The notes under the pieces are model-generated. The model was not told the origin of the DNA and made no database searches. It was given only the letters and a program-made list of their open reading frames with translations. DNA of 64,000 nucleotides from NCBI RefSeq assembly GCF_038397775.1, contig NZ_CP151650.1:4898001-4962000 (forward strand), written 5' to 3'. Shown here piece by piece: positions 7,417 through 16,678 of this stretch. Every line of letters starts with the position of its first letter. Within the stretch, counting starts at the first letter, position 1. The position numbers and the translations under genes are program-made. The DNA is from Pseudomonas sp. RC10 (GTDB taxonomy: Bacteria > Pseudomonadota > Gammaproteobacteria > Pseudomonadales > Pseudomonadaceae).

Positions 7417-8663
7417 GACAATTTCTCCTGATCAGGCGACAGCTCGCCTTTGAGCACTTCGGCTTCGGGCAAGGCATCCGGCGCGCGCACCGGTTTCAGG
7501 CGCGGCCCGTGGACCGGGAACAAGCCGGCGATGGCCGGAAAGTGCCGCAGAAAGTGAAAACTGAAGAAGATCATCGGCGCCCGCCACCACTGCCCTTTCG
7601 CCAGGCCCTTGAGGTTGGCCTGCTTGCTGTGAGTCGCCGCCAGTTCCTGCAAGTGTTCGTGCAGTTGGTGATTGAGCGCGGGATCGCGGATGAACAGGTT
7701 GGCTTCCAGATTCAGGGCCAGGCTCAGCGGGTCGAGGTTGCTGGAGCCGACGGTGGACCACTCCTGATCGATCAGCGCGACCTTGCCGTGCAGCGCCCGC
7801 TGTTTGTATTCGTGAATCACCACACCTTCACGCAGCAGCCAGGTGTAGGTCAGGCGCGAACACATGCGCACGAACGGCATGTCCGGCTGGCCTTGCAGCA
7901 CCAGCGTGACCTTCACGCCGCGCCGGGCCGCGTTGCGCAGTTCGCGCAGAAACCGATAGCTGGGGAAGAAATACGCGTTGGCGATGGTGATGCGCTGGGT
8001 CGCACTGCGCATGGCCAGCAGGTATTGCTCTTCGATGTCCGTGGTGTGGCGCGCGTTGTCCCGTTCAGCCATCAACATCCGTGCGCTGCCCGCCCGACGC
8101 GTCACCACCTTCAGCGGGGTGAAGGTTTTGCGCACGACAGGGCCGAGCATGTTCAGGGTCGAGCGATAGATGTCGGCGACGATAGGGCCGCGCACCAATA
8201 CGGCGTAATCCTGCTTGGCGGTGATGCCGGTGTCGGCCATGTGATCGACGCTGTAATTGATACCGCCCATGAACGCCAGTTCGGCGTCGATCACCACCAC
8301 CTTGCGGTGCAGGCGACGAAACAGATTGGTGCGCATGCCCATGAGTTTCGGGCGCGGGTCGAACAGCTGGATTTGCACGCCTGCCGAGATCATCGCCTGG
8401 ACGAACGCCGTGCTCAGATCGCTGGTGCCGTAGTCATCGACGGTGATCACCACCCGCACGCCTCGACTGGCCGCTTCGATCACCGCCTGCTGCAAGCCCT
8501 CGCCCACCCGGTCTTCGAAGATGATGAAGGTCTCGATCAGCACCTCTTTCTGCGCGGCACGAATGCACTCGAAAACCCGGCCGAAAAAGTCTTCGCCGTT
8601 GATCAACAACTCGGCAGAGTTACCGTCCTGCCACACACCACATCGGTCACTGAATGGCTTCAC
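7413..8663 (-). CDS. clsB: Cardiolipin synthase B (phospholipase D family)
   Basis: A 416-aa enzyme with two HKD phospholipase D motifs: [20 protein letters not shown] (about 120-140) and [20 protein letters not shown] (about 297-317). It joins phosphatidyl groups to form cardiolipin at the inner membrane. The chosen GTG start at 8663 has GGAGGTGA upstream and overlaps the ybhP stop as GTGA. A longer in-frame opening to 9185 merely covers ybhP in another frame. Middle gene of a translationally coupled operon. Confidence 0.92.
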   Translation of the reverse strand: MKPFSDRCGVWQDGNSAELLINGEDFFGRVFECIRAAQKEVLIETFIIFEDRVGEGLQQAVIEAASRGVRVVITVDDYGTSDLSTAFVQAMISAGVQIQLFDPRPKLMGMRTNLFRRLHRKVVVIDAELAFMGGINYSVDHMADTGITAKQDYAVLVRGPIVADIYRSTLNMLGPVVRKTFTPLKVVTRRAGSARMLMAERDNARHTTDIEEQYLLAMRSATQRITIANAYFFPSYRFLRELRNAARRGVKVTLVLQGQPDMPFVRMCSRLTYTWLLREGVVIHEYKQRALHGKVALIDQEWSTVGSSNLDPLSLALNLEANLFIRDPALNHQLHEHLQELAATHSKQANLKGLAKGQWWRAPMIFFSFHFLRHFPAIAGLFPVHGPRLKPVRAPDALPEAEVLKGELSPDQEKLS

Positions 8664-9454
8664 AACGTCACCTCCACCGCCAGCGGCGCGTGATCGGAAA
8701 GGTGCGACCAGGGCCGATTCGACAGCACCCTGGGCGCGCGAATCTGCGCATTGCGCACGTAAATGCGGTCCAGCCGCAGCAGCGGAAAACGCGCCGGAAA
8801 ACTTTTCGCCGGGGCGCCGAACGATTCGACGAACACTTCGCGCAGTCCGGTCGGGAGCAGCGCGGCATCGGCCTTTTGTCGCCAGTCGTTGAAGTCGCCG
8901 GCGATGATCACGGGGTCGTCTGGCGGCAGCCGTGTCACCAGATCGGCCAGCAGTTTGAGTTGCTGCTGTCGGTGCCCTTCCTTGAGGCCCAAGTGCACGC
9001 AAATTGCGTGGACTTCGCCGAAACGCGGAACGTCCAGCACGCAATGCAGCAGGCCGCGCTCTTCGGTGCCGAGGATCGATATGTCGAGGTTTTCGTGGCG
9101 GATGATCGGGTATTTCGACAGCAGCGCATTGCCGTGATGGCCGTGGGGATAGACCGCGTTGCGCCCGTAGGCGAAGTCGTTCCACATGCTGTCGGCGAGG
9201 AATTCATACTGCGAGGTGGTCGGCCAGTTCTTGACCTTCTGCGCGTGGTTTTGCTGCTCGCCGTGGACTTCCTGCAGGAACACCACGTCCGCCGACACGC
9301 TGCGCACGGCATCCCGCAACTCGGGCAGGATGAAGCGGCGATTGAGAAAGCCAAAGCCCATGTGCATGTTCATGGTCAGCACGTTCAACGTGATCTCGGC
9401 CGACGCGGCCTGGCGTCGGCTGGCGATGTCTTCAGGGGTCAGGGCGCGGGTCAA
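8660..9454 (-). CDS. ybhP: Endonuclease/exonuclease/phosphatase family protein YbhP
   Basis: A 264-aa EEP-fold hydrolase. Seen: [18 protein letters not shown] at the N-terminus (metal-binding Asn), [11 protein letters not shown] (catalytic Glu, about 60), [11 protein letters not shown] (about 178-188) and [11 protein letters not shown] at the end (catalytic Asp-His). The start is TTG at 9454 with AAGGAG at good distance and a TTGA overlap with the stop of the gene before it. Its constant linkage to clsB suggests a phosphodiester or lipid-related substrate, but this is not established. Confidence 0.87.
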   Translation of the reverse strand: MTRALTPEDIASRRQAASAEITLNVLTMNMHMGFGFLNRRFILPELRDAVRSVSADVVFLQEVHGEQQNHAQKVKNWPTTSQYEFLADSMWNDFAYGRNAVYPHGHHGNALLSKYPIIRHENLDISILGTEERGLLHCVLDVPRFGEVHAICVHLGLKEGHRQQQLKLLADLVTRLPPDDPVIIAGDFNDWRQKADAALLPTGLREVFVESFGAPAKSFPARFPLLRLDRIYVRNAQIRAPRVLSNRPWSHLSDHAPLAVEVTL

Positions 9455-10368
9455 AACGTCACTCCTTGCAGATCGCCGGGGGCGACTTCCAGATCGGCGG
9501 TCAGCTCGAAACGTTCCAGCAAACTGCGGGCGTCATAGGGCGCGCGCACTTTGATGTCGTTATCGAAGTAGCAATAAATATCCCGAGACTTGCGTGCCCG
9601 AGGGGCCTTGGTTTCGGCGAGGTGCGCGTCCTTGGGTTGCGAGCCGTGCTGCCACAGGTCGATCCGGTCGCCCCAGCGTTTCAGTGCCTTGGGGGTGTAG
9701 CCGCTGGCGTACAGCTGTTTGTCCCCGTGCAGCCTCAGGTAGACGAAATCGCAGGTCAGGTCTTCCAGATAGGGCCACTTGCCTGCGGTATCGGCGACCA
9801 CCAGCGCCACTTTGTAGGTGCGCAGGAGCTTGATGAATTCAGGGACAGCGAAGCTTTCATGGCGGATTTCCACGGCGTGGCGCAGGCGGGCTTTGGCGGG
9901 GATGACGAGGTAACCGGGCTTCTCCATCCGCGCGGCACAGCCTTTGGCACAGGCCTTGGCGGCCTTTCCATCGTGGGGCAACTGCTTGAGGAAGGCTTCG
10001 AATTTCTCGGCGTCGAATTTGAAACTGGGTGGGAATTGCCAGAGGATCGGGCCGAGTTTTTCCTTGAGCTGGAAAATGCCCGAGGCAAAGAAGTTAGCAA
10101 GCGCTTCGTCGATGTCGTTCAGGCGTTTGACGTGGGTGATGTAACGCGGCGCCTTGAGGCTGAACACAAAGCCCTTGGGAGCGTCGGCGTACCAGCGGGC
10201 ATAGAGGTCCGGCGACTGCAGAGAGTAGAACGAGCCATTGATTTCAATGCTGTTCACCGCTCTGGAGGCGAATTTGAGTTCGTTTTTCTGGGCCAGACCT
10301 ACCGGGTAGAAATCCCCACGCCACGGCACATAGCGCCAGCCCGATATGCCGATGCGGATATCGCTCAT
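9451..10368 (-). CDS. DUF72 family protein (YecE-like)
   Basis: A 305-aa protein starting [13 protein letters not shown], a classical DUF72 opening with a TIM-barrel-like fold. Other conserved pieces: [78 protein letters not shown] and [18 protein letters not shown]. The biochemical role of the family is not settled. First gene of the operon running into ybhP-clsB-ybhN. ATG at 10368 was chosen over an in-frame start 54 bases upstream because family members begin here. Confidence 0.85.
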   Translation of the reverse strand: MSDIRIGISGWRYVPWRGDFYPVGLAQKNELKFASRAVNSIEINGSFYSLQSPDLYARWYADAPKGFVFSLKAPRYITHVKRLNDIDEALANFFASGIFQLKEKLGPILWQFPPSFKFDAEKFEAFLKQLPHDGKAAKACAKGCAARMEKPGYLVIPAKARLRHAVEIRHESFAVPEFIKLLRTYKVALVVADTAGKWPYLEDLTCDFVYLRLHGDKQLYASGYTPKALKRWGDRIDLWQHGSQPKDAHLAETKAPRARKSRDIYCYFDNDIKVRAPYDARSLLERFELTADLEVAPGDLQGVTF

Positions 10369-10598
10369 GCAAGTGCTCTCTGTGCTCGACCTCACGGCGG
10401 GTGCCGCGACGGCTCTGAACAAGAGATATGAAGCTTGAGAACGGGGCAGGTTCCGTGGTTTTTGTATCAGCTAGGCCGGTTCGCACATCACGGGTGCCCT
10501 GGCACCGCCTCCGCCCGATGAGCGGAGGAACGGGCATGCCTTCTCCTTCGGCCTTCGGGCAGAAGCAGAAGGCGTCGGCCTCCAAGACTGTCAGCGCT

Positions 10599-11234
10599 TC
10601 AAACTGCCCCTACCGCCCGCTTCGCCTTTTCCTTGGCCCCGCAGACGTTCATCTGGCACCACCGCCGACGCCCGTTTTTGGAGGTATCCAGAAACAGCCA
10701 GTCACAATCCGGGGTCGCGCACACTTTCAATCGCGCCAGATCCGGCGACGTCAATAATCCCGCCGCCTGCACCGCCAGACGCCCGGTAAAGCCCGCGACC
10801 ATGTCATCCAGGGTTTCGAGCCCACGCCAGCGCCAAAGCACGCCCATCGGCGTTGACACCAGCGTCCGTTGCGCCGCTGTCTCGACCAGCATGGCATTCA
10901 GGGTCTCCAGCGCCGAGACATCCGCCGCGCGCCCCAACGCCAAGCCGAGGAACAAGCGATACAGCGACTCGCGGACCGCGATCAGGCCCTTGAAGGCGGT
11001 GACCGTATGCCAGGACGACTCCCCCACCACCTCCAGCAATCGCTGATGCTCATCCGGCTCGATCAGACCCGCGTGCCTGAACCAGTGCACGATGTCTTCG
11101 AGGTTCGACAGTTTGTCTACCACCTCCGTCAATGAGCTGCCAGGGCGCCGACCGTCGCAACTGTTCAGGTAGTCGAGCACACTCACGCCGCCGACCAACC
11201 GGATGGCGTTGATTTTCAACTGACCGATGGACAT
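10599..11234 (-). CDS. ABATE-domain / CGNR-type zinc-finger protein, candidate transcription regulator
   Basis: A 211-aa protein. The N-terminal part (GGVSVLDYLNSCDGRRPG, then WFRHAGLIEPDEHQRLLEV and AFKGLIAVRESLYRLFLGLA) fits the ABATE stress-response domain. The C-terminus CATPDCDWLFLDTSKNGRRRWCQMNVCG is the CGNR zinc-finger region, although the usual CGNR reads CGAK here. ATG 11234 was preferred: the upstream ATG at 11261 has no ribosome site and lies inside a perfect palindrome (11249-11266) that may be its own operator. It follows the sulfation operon on the same strand after 125 bp and may regulate it (inference). Confidence 0.75.
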   Translation of the reverse strand: MSIGQLKINAIRLVGGVSVLDYLNSCDGRRPGSSLTEVVDKLSNLEDIVHWFRHAGLIEPDEHQRLLEVVGESSWHTVTAFKGLIAVRESLYRLFLGLALGRAADVSALETLNAMLVETAAQRTLVSTPMGVLWRWRGLETLDDMVAGFTGRLAVQAAGLLTSPDLARLKVCATPDCDWLFLDTSKNGRRRWCQMNVCGAKEKAKRAVGAV

Positions 11235-11248
11235 CGCCCGCCCCTGCC

Positions 11249-11266
11249 ATTGATTGAGCAATCAAT
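11249..11266. promoter_or_regulatory. Perfect palindrome ATTGATTG-AG-CAATCAAT
   Basis: Eight-base arms with a two-base spacer, 15 bp upstream of the CGNR gene start and about 95 bp after the cysC stop. Its form and place suggest a regulator operator, possibly autoregulatory. Confidence 0.5.
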
Positions 11267-11359
11267 AATGGCAGAGATGGCCGCAGTCGCTGACTTTTCT
11301 GACGGCCGTGACAGCAACGTCGCGCGTACGCCCGTTTTCGGGCGTCGAGACCCGGAGGG

Positions 11360-11986
11360 CTATAAACCGGAGGCTACAGCCCTTTCAGGCGCCCCTAACC
11401 ACTCATCAATCACAGCCGCCGCTTCGCACACCCCAAGCTGGTCGCTGCGAATGTGCACCTCTGGCCACACCGGCGCCTCGTACGCCGAATCGATCCCCGT
11501 AAAGCCACGAATCTCACCCTGCCTCGCCCGTCGGTACAGGCCTTTTGGGTCACGTGCCTCTGCCACCGCCAACGGCACATCGACGAACACCTCGACGAAA
11601 CGTTCGTTGCCGATGATCGAACGGGCGTGATGCCGAGACGCGCGGGAAGGCGAAATCAGCGCCACCAACACCGTCAGCCCTGCATCTGCCATCAGCGCCG
11701 CGACTTCCGCGACCCGACGCACGTTTTCCTCCCGATCAAGGTCGGAAAAACCCAAGTCCCGACACAGCCCTGTGCGTACGCTATCGCCATCGAGAATGCA
11801 GGTGTTTAACCCGCGCGCCCGCAAGATCGGATTCAGATGGTCAGCCAGGGTGGATTTCCCCGCCGCCGACAGCCCGGTGAACCAGATCACACGCGGGCAC
11901 GAGACGCCCGGGGTGATCGCGAACGAGCGAAACGGATAGGCGACCAAATGCGTGGCCGCAGGGAAAAAATGCTGGGGACTGTTCAT
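11360..11986 (-). CDS. cysC: Adenylyl-sulfate (APS) kinase
   Basis: A 208-aa kinase converting APS to PAPS. Seen: P-loop [13 protein letters not shown] (about 36-48), [31 protein letters not shown] (about 66-96), a SPSRASR segment, [22 protein letters not shown] and [11 protein letters not shown], all typical of CysC. GGGAGG lies six bases before the ATG. It is the last gene of the operon, 20 bp after the methyltransferase. No ATP sulfurylase accompanies it, so APS must come from the core pathway. Sitting with a sulfotransferase, it probably supplies PAPS for a dedicated sulfation rather than for cysteine synthesis. Confidence 0.92.
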   Translation of the reverse strand: MNSPQHFFPAATHLVAYPFRSFAITPGVSCPRVIWFTGLSAAGKSTLADHLNPILRARGLNTCILDGDSVRTGLCRDLGFSDLDREENVRRVAEVAALMADAGLTVLVALISPSRASRHHARSIIGNERFVEVFVDVPLAVAEARDPKGLYRRARQGEIRGFTGIDSAYEAPVWPEVHIRSDQLGVCEAAAVIDEWLGAPERAVASGL

Positions 11987-12006
11987 GAGCTCGCCTCCCT
12001 GGCGTT

Positions 12007-12801
12007 TCAGGCGATGGCCTGGTGAATGATGAAGTCCGCGTGCATCGGGTCGTAGACCCGCTTGAAATCACCGAAACTTTGCTGGATCGAGAAGCCTGCC
12101 GCCCTGAGTTCGCTGCGCAACTGCGCCGGAAGAAGGGGAAACACCCGCAACTGATAGCGGGCGCCGTCGGCGAAGGTGTAGACAAACTCACACAGCGAGT
12201 CATGCAGCGCGCCAATGGTGACCTTCGCCGTCTTGCCGCAGTAGTAATACTGGCCGGATGACGTGAAGTGCCCGGCAAGAATGGCCTGAAAGTTTCGTTG
12301 ATCGATCAGCAACATCCCCCCCGGCTTCAGCAGGCCGCGAAAGCGGCGCAGCGCCTCGATCCGTTGCTCACGGTCGAAGAGATGGCAGAGCGAGCTGCCC
12401 AGGCACACCACGGCATCGAATGATCCAAGCCGATGCCTTCGTTGCAGACGATTGAGATCGGCCCAATCGCTCTGGTAGATCGGAATATGAATGTCGAGCC
12501 GTCCCAGGTTGGCCCGCGCCTGCTGAACCATGGTCGGGCTGCCGTCGCAGGCTGTGACCTCGAAACAGGCTTTGCGCAACTGGGCGGCGTGATAGCCGCT
12601 GCCCGTGGACGCGTCGAACACCCGGCAGGCCCCGGCGGCGAGCAATAGATCGGTGAAAAAATGCCCCTCACCTGCAGCGCGTTTGTCCCAATCGATCAAT
12701 TCGTCCCAGCGGCTGACGAAATCGGCGTTGTATTGACGGGCGTAATCAGCGTCGGCCGTATCAGCCAACCTGACGGGTGAAGAGGCTTGGTTGAGTAACA
12801 T
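12007..12801 (-). CDS. Class I SAM-dependent methyltransferase, glycine/sarcosine N-methyltransferase-like
   Basis: A 264-aa protein. The segment [31 protein letters not shown] (about 20-50), the SAM motif [17 protein letters not shown] (about 59-75), [24 protein letters not shown] and [26 protein letters not shown] follow the glycine/sarcosine N-methyltransferase pattern. The tail [20 protein letters not shown] also fits. It probably N-methylates an amino-acid-like substrate. ATG 12801 has AGGGAG upstream and overlaps the previous gene by 41 bp; a longer frame to 12867 is possible but lacks support. Confidence 0.8.
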   Translation of the reverse strand: MLLNQASSPVRLADTADADYARQYNADFVSRWDELIDWDKRAAGEGHFFTDLLLAAGACRVFDASTGSGYHAAQLRKACFEVTACDGSPTMVQQARANLGRLDIHIPIYQSDWADLNRLQRRHRLGSFDAVVCLGSSLCHLFDREQRIEALRRFRGLLKPGGMLLIDQRNFQAILAGHFTSSGQYYYCGKTAKVTIGALHDSLCEFVYTFADGARYQLRVFPLLPAQLRSELRAAGFSIQQSFGDFKRVYDPMHADFIIHQAIA

Positions 12802-13948
12802 GGCTGGCTCCCTGTTGGCGGATTTTATCGGCGAACGCCTGGTATTTACGGCCCAGTTCGCAGGCATGAGCCGCTGCGTCCTGCACCTTCATTTCGTGCG
12901 TGAAGTAGCCCAGCATCGTTTCCATGACGTGCATCTGCTCCCGGCCAAACTCGACGGAGCCATCCGCGTGGATGATGTCGATGCCGTCCTGTTGCTGACC
13001 GATCTCGTTGAGTTTGATCGCGACCTCACGCTTGAGGCCGTACGGCAGGCCCAGCAAGACACGCCCCATGCCCACCTTCACCGGATAACCGCCCGGCAAT
13101 CCGTCCGGACCTGGCGCATGAAGATGGGCCTCGGTGTCGGAAAACAGATGTTCGATCACCGAAACCGCCGACATGGCTGTGAGGTATTGCCCGTCGATCC
13201 CGCCGAGTCGCCGGAAGGTGTCGCACACGCAGCCGAAAATATCCCGGTTGCGGAAGTAACCGGTGTATTCCTTGTCGCCAATCCAGTACGTCAGGTCGAA
13301 ACTGGCGTTCGGTGGCAGCCCGCGCCGTGGCACGTAATGGCTGAAATAATGCTGACCCACGAGTTTGATCTTCACTTCCTGCGGCTCGCACCGGGCCAGC
13401 CGTGCAATGGCGCTGCGGGTCGCCGGGACGAGGTTGGCAATGTTGCCAATCCCCACTGTTGGCGCCATGCCCACCTTGTACAGCACGGCGTTGACCGCAT
13501 CGGGAAACGCCGCGTTGACGACCAGACTTTTCGGACACGCATGTTTCACGGCCCGCATCAAGGCGTAGGCCGGTGCAAGGTGCATGGGCAGCCAAGGCCC
13601 GAGTTGAGCCTGATCGAGGGCTTCGAACGTGGCCCTCGGCAATTGCGTGATGATCCGCCAGGACTGGAGCGACGCGCAGTTGAGGATGATGTCCGGCCTG
13701 ATGCGCGCCAGGGTTTCTGCATTGCGCTCGATGTCCGATTCGATGAGGTCCATCTTCCAGCACTGAACGTGCGCCTGCACGTCCAGTTGCAGTGCGGCCA
13801 AACGGACCAGATTGCTCAGTCGTGCGACGTTTTCCGGGTCGCGACTGGCGACGTGAAATTCGAACTGATCGCGGGGCACGAGGATTTGCAGAATCTGCAG
13901 GCACAGATTCCCGCCACCGACGATAAGCAGCCTTTTTTTGCGTTGCAT
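12761..13948 (-). CDS. Rossmann-fold NAD(P)-binding protein, saccharopine-dehydrogenase-like
   Basis: A 395-aa protein opening KKRLLIVGGGNLCLQILQIL, a dinucleotide-binding GxGNxxxxI variant, followed by VASRDPENVARLSNLVRLAA. DIILNCASLQSWRIITQLP resembles the second part of saccharopine-dehydrogenase-type Rossmann domains. The C-terminal two thirds (LVGQHYFSHYVPRRGLPP, GGYPVKVGMGRVLLGLPYG) match no family I recognise. Probably an oxidoreductase making or reducing an imine or carbonyl intermediate of the operon's product. Transcribed between the SDR (35-bp gap) and the methyltransferase. The reaction is unknown. Confidence 0.6.
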   Translation of the reverse strand: MQRKKRLLIVGGGNLCLQILQILVPRDQFEFHVASRDPENVARLSNLVRLAALQLDVQAHVQCWKMDLIESDIERNAETLARIRPDIILNCASLQSWRIITQLPRATFEALDQAQLGPWLPMHLAPAYALMRAVKHACPKSLVVNAAFPDAVNAVLYKVGMAPTVGIGNIANLVPATRSAIARLARCEPQEVKIKLVGQHYFSHYVPRRGLPPNASFDLTYWIGDKEYTGYFRNRDIFGCVCDTFRRLGGIDGQYLTAMSAVSVIEHLFSDTEAHLHAPGPDGLPGGYPVKVGMGRVLLGLPYGLKREVAIKLNEIGQQQDGIDIIHADGSVEFGREQMHVMETMLGYFTHEMKVQDAAAHACELGRKYQAFADKIRQQGASHVTQPSLFTRQVG

Positions 13949-13983
13949 GATGAATCTCCAGAAGCGATTACGTTGCGCCGGGA

Positions 13984-14715
13984 CTAGCGCGGGTAGGCCC
14001 CGTTATCCACTGCGATGACTTTTCCCGTGAGATGGCGGCTGTGATCGGAAAGCAGAAACATGATCACGTCAGCGACCCCTTCGGGCTCGATGGGGTCCTT
14101 GAGAACTTCCTGACGCTCGTACTCTTTGCGGCGATGCTCAGGAATGCGGTCGTGAATCGAGGTATTGCGGATCAGCGCGGGCGACACGGCGTTCACCCGA
14201 ATCCGAGGGGCGAAATTCCAGGCATTGGCTTTCGTCAGCCCGATGACGCCCGCCTTGGTGGCGCCGTACAGCGCATCCATGCTGCCGACTTCACCGGCCA
14301 CCGAGGTGATGTTGATGATGTTGCGGGTGTGTGGGGCGTTCAGCTCTTGCTGAGCGAAATCTCTGGACAAGTAGACCAGCGACTTGAGGTTGACCTTCCA
14401 TATTTCGTCGATCTCACGGTCGCTGTATTCGTTGACGCTTTTGCCGTGGTAAATCCCCGCGTTGTTGATCAGGCCGTGCAAGGCGCGGTGGTTGTATACC
14501 CCATACAGTCGGCTGATGAACTCCTTGTAAACGGATGGCCGGGAGAAGTCGGCAACGTGGGTTTCCAGTTGATGGACGGCTATTTTGCTCTGCAAATCCC
14601 GCAGACCGGCCTTGTCCTTGTCGGCGGCAATCACGTAATACCCCGCCTCCACGCAGGCCTTGGCGGTGGCTTTGCCGATGCCGTTCCCTGCGCCGGTGAT
14701 GACGATCTTCTTCAT
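13984..14715 (-). CDS. Short-chain dehydrogenase/reductase
   Basis: A 243-aa classical SDR. Seen: GAGNGIGKATAKA cofactor motif (residues 7-19), NNAGIYHG (NNAG, about 87), Ser in INITSVAGEVG (about 137), catalytic YGATK (about 151-155) and the family end LTGKVIAVDNGAYPR. The Asp after the second strand (AADKDKAG) suggests NAD preference. The start overlaps the sulfotransferase stop as ATGA, showing translational coupling. Substrate unknown; part of the orphan operon. Confidence 0.85.
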   Translation of the reverse strand: MKKIVITGAGNGIGKATAKACVEAGYYVIAADKDKAGLRDLQSKIAVHQLETHVADFSRPSVYKEFISRLYGVYNHRALHGLINNAGIYHGKSVNEYSDREIDEIWKVNLKSLVYLSRDFAQQELNAPHTRNIINITSVAGEVGSMDALYGATKAGVIGLTKANAWNFAPRIRVNAVSPALIRNTSIHDRIPEHRRKEYERQEVLKDPIEPEGVADVIMFLLSDHSRHLTGKVIAVDNGAYPR

Positions 14716-15449
14716 GAAGGCTCCTGCTGCACGAACTGGTTCATGCGCTCATAAAACGGTCGGTGAATGCGGTAGTACGCCATCAGGTGCGGGTGGGTCT
14801 GGAGGGGGAGATCGTCGAACGTGTCAGGTGAAGCAACGATGCCACTGCTACGCTCAGCGGCCCGGTGCCAGCTACGCCACGCCATCCATTGCGGCGGGCA
14901 GGAGGGTTCCCAACTCAGGGCGTGCGGCAGAAATTCCAGCTGCAAGTGATCGCAGAGTTTGCGCACGGTGTGTTCCGGACGTTTCGCCAGATCATCGCCA
15001 TTGACGACGTAGGGAATTTTTCCGGTGATCTTGGTTACGCGGCAGAAGATGTCGTAGAGCGCACGATGACCGATGGCGTCCATGGGCATCTGCTCGAACA
15101 TCGCGAAGTGCGACACGATGCTCCGGGCGGTCTCGCGGATGATGAACACGTGCTGCTGTTCCAACAGAAATTCGGCGTCGGCGCCCAACTCGTCCGGGCA
15201 GTGGTAGCACATGTCTTTGTGAAACACATGGCGCCGCTGGCGGGTCGAGCGCAGCAGTGCCTTGACGCCCTCATACGTGCGCGGTAATCCGCAGTTCAGA
15301 TCGTCATGAGGGATGGCGGACCGTTCATCGAAGGCGACTGAGGCGAAGGGTTCGTGAAACACCTCGAAATCCCCCCGTTCGATAAACACCCGCTCCAACG
15401 CCGTTGAACGAGAGCGAGGGTGCGCCCAGAGCGCGATCATGCGATTCAT
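14712..15449 (-). CDS. Sulfotransferase-family protein
   Basis: A 245-aa protein with an N-terminal PAPS 5'-phosphosulfate-type loop, ALWAHPRSRSTALERVF (about 6-22), followed by FEVFHEPFASV. HVFIIRETARSIVSHFAMFEQMP (about 101-123) resembles the 3'-phosphate-binding strand and helix. This subtype is often annotated as sulfotransferase or P-loop NTP-dependent. The APS kinase four genes downstream supports PAPS use. ATGA overlaps at both ends couple it to the transaldolase-like and SDR genes. Confidence 0.75.
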   Translation of the reverse strand: MNRMIALWAHPRSRSTALERVFIERGDFEVFHEPFASVAFDERSAIPHDDLNCGLPRTYEGVKALLRSTRQRRHVFHKDMCYHCPDELGADAEFLLEQQHVFIIRETARSIVSHFAMFEQMPMDAIGHRALYDIFCRVTKITGKIPYVVNGDDLAKRPEHTVRKLCDHLQLEFLPHALSWEPSCPPQWMAWRSWHRAAERSSGIVASPDTFDDLPLQTHPHLMAYYRIHRPFYERMNQFVQQEPS

Positions 15450-16678
15450 GATGCACGCTCCATGGGCAATCGCATCGGGGCGCTGATTGACCGGGCACGA
15501 GGGGTGTACCCTGCAGCAATCCCTTTGACGAAAGCGAGCAACGTGTCCTCCCCGTCAGAAGCATATTGGCTCGCCGTGCGGAACGCCGGATGCGCGGCGA
15601 ACTGCCAGGGCGCGAGATCGCCTTCAAAGTACGCTTGATTGAAATAAGGAATCGCGATGAGTCGTTGCAACACGCGCTTGGGCATCTGCACCCATCCACC
15701 CGCCGGGGTAATCGGCTGCTTCTGCAGTTGACGGCGAATCAGGAACGCGATGATCTGCGGGGTCAGGGTGTAGAGGGTCGTATCGGCTCCCGTGCGTTGC
15801 AGGTGCCAGCAGTGTTCCCGGCCGCAGGCATCAATGTCGATTTTCAGGCTGCACAGCAGCAGGCGGGCGGGTGTCTGATGACGCCGCATCAAGGCCTGTA
15901 TGGCTTGATAGACCGCGATTTCCGCCCAGCGTCGGTCCGATGCAGTCAGCCGCAACCGTCGCCGCTCGGCCTGGTGCTCGAACTCGCTTTCAGCGCCGAG
16001 TCGACCGATCATGAAGCTGATCACGTACTGCGCGGAATCGGTGTTGACGCCCCGAAGCCTGGCGCGCAGTTGACCCGCGTTAATGGCCTTGAGGCACGCC
16101 GCGACTTGAGAGACCGTGAAGCAGAACGTGTTGTTGATGGAACATCCCTGCGCCACCAAATCTTCAATGGCCTGATAGCCCTCCTCACTGCCAGGCACTT
16201 TGATCATGACGTTGGGTGCCAGAGCGGCCAATTGCAGCCCTCGTGCGACCATCGCATCAGCGGTCATCCCCTGCGCACCGGGGATCTGCGCGGACAACCA
16301 GCCCTGGCGACGACGTGACGCGACCCAAAGCGGCTCCATTGTCGCGGCACCGAGGGTGATCACGTGGTCGTAGAGTTGGCGTGCCTTGTCGGCATCGCTG
16401 AAACTGGCCGGTAATCCGGACAGAAAATCACGCCACCGCCGTGGCTCGCTCAAGACAGCCTGAGTTATTAAACAAGGATTGGTAGTTGCGCCACTGATGC
16501 CGTTCAAGCCTGTAGCGAGCGCGTCCGGCATCCACTGTTCAATGACGGCGGACATGCTCGGGTATTTCATGAGCAGTGTGTGTTTAAACGCGATGTATAC
16601 GGTTGGAGAAGCGTCCCACCACACTTCGGAATCCATATTTCTTAGTTTTAAAAGGCGAACGAATTCTGGGACATCCAT
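15446..16678 (-). CDS. Transaldolase-family protein, first gene of orphan operon
   Basis: A 410-aa protein with transaldolase signatures: VWWDASPTVYIAF (about 19-31), GATTNPCLITQAVL (about 63-76), NVMIKVPGSEEGYQAIEDL with the Schiff-base lysine candidate (about 157-175), and GCSINNTFCFTVSQVAACL. The region after about residue 230 is longer than in metabolic transaldolases and unfamiliar, so this is probably a specialised aldolase acting on a secondary-metabolism substrate. ATG 16678 has AAAGGA upstream; an in-frame opening to 16741 lacks a site. It is preceded by an AT-rich promoter region with two dyads. Confidence 0.8.
   Translation of the reverse strand: MDVPEFVRLLKLRNMDSEVWWDASPTVYIAFKHTLLMKYPSMSAVIEQWMPDALATGLNGISGATTNPCLITQAVLSEPRRWRDFLSGLPASFSDADKARQLYDHVITLGAATMEPLWVASRRRQGWLSAQIPGAQGMTADAMVARGLQLAALAPNVMIKVPGSEEGYQAIEDLVAQGCSINNTFCFTVSQVAACLKAINAGQLRARLRGVNTDSAQYVISFMIGRLGAESEFEHQAERRRLRLTASDRRWAEIAVYQAIQALMRRHQTPARLLLCSLKIDIDACGREHCWHLQRTGADTTLYTLTPQIIAFLIRRQLQKQPITPAGGWVQMPKRVLQRLIAIPYFNQAYFEGDLAPWQFAAHPAFRTASQYASDGEDTLLAFVKGIAAGYTPRARSISAPMRLPMERAS

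Noticed and set aside
7413..9185. Extended 590-codon version of the clsB frame
   Set aside because: The extra 174 codons lie over ybhP in another frame; GTG 8663 has a strong GGAGGTGA site and a GTGA overlap.
12791..13987. Plus-strand frame of 398 codons opposite the Rossmann dehydrogenase-like gene
   Set aside because: The minus strand has a dinucleotide-binding motif and fits the operon spacing; the plus frame has no domain.
14712..16678. Reading the transaldolase-like and sulfotransferase genes as part of primary sulfur or pentose metabolism
   Set aside because: Length and sequence beyond the catalytic motifs differ from metabolic transaldolases, and no sulfate transport or ATP sulfurylase gene is nearby.
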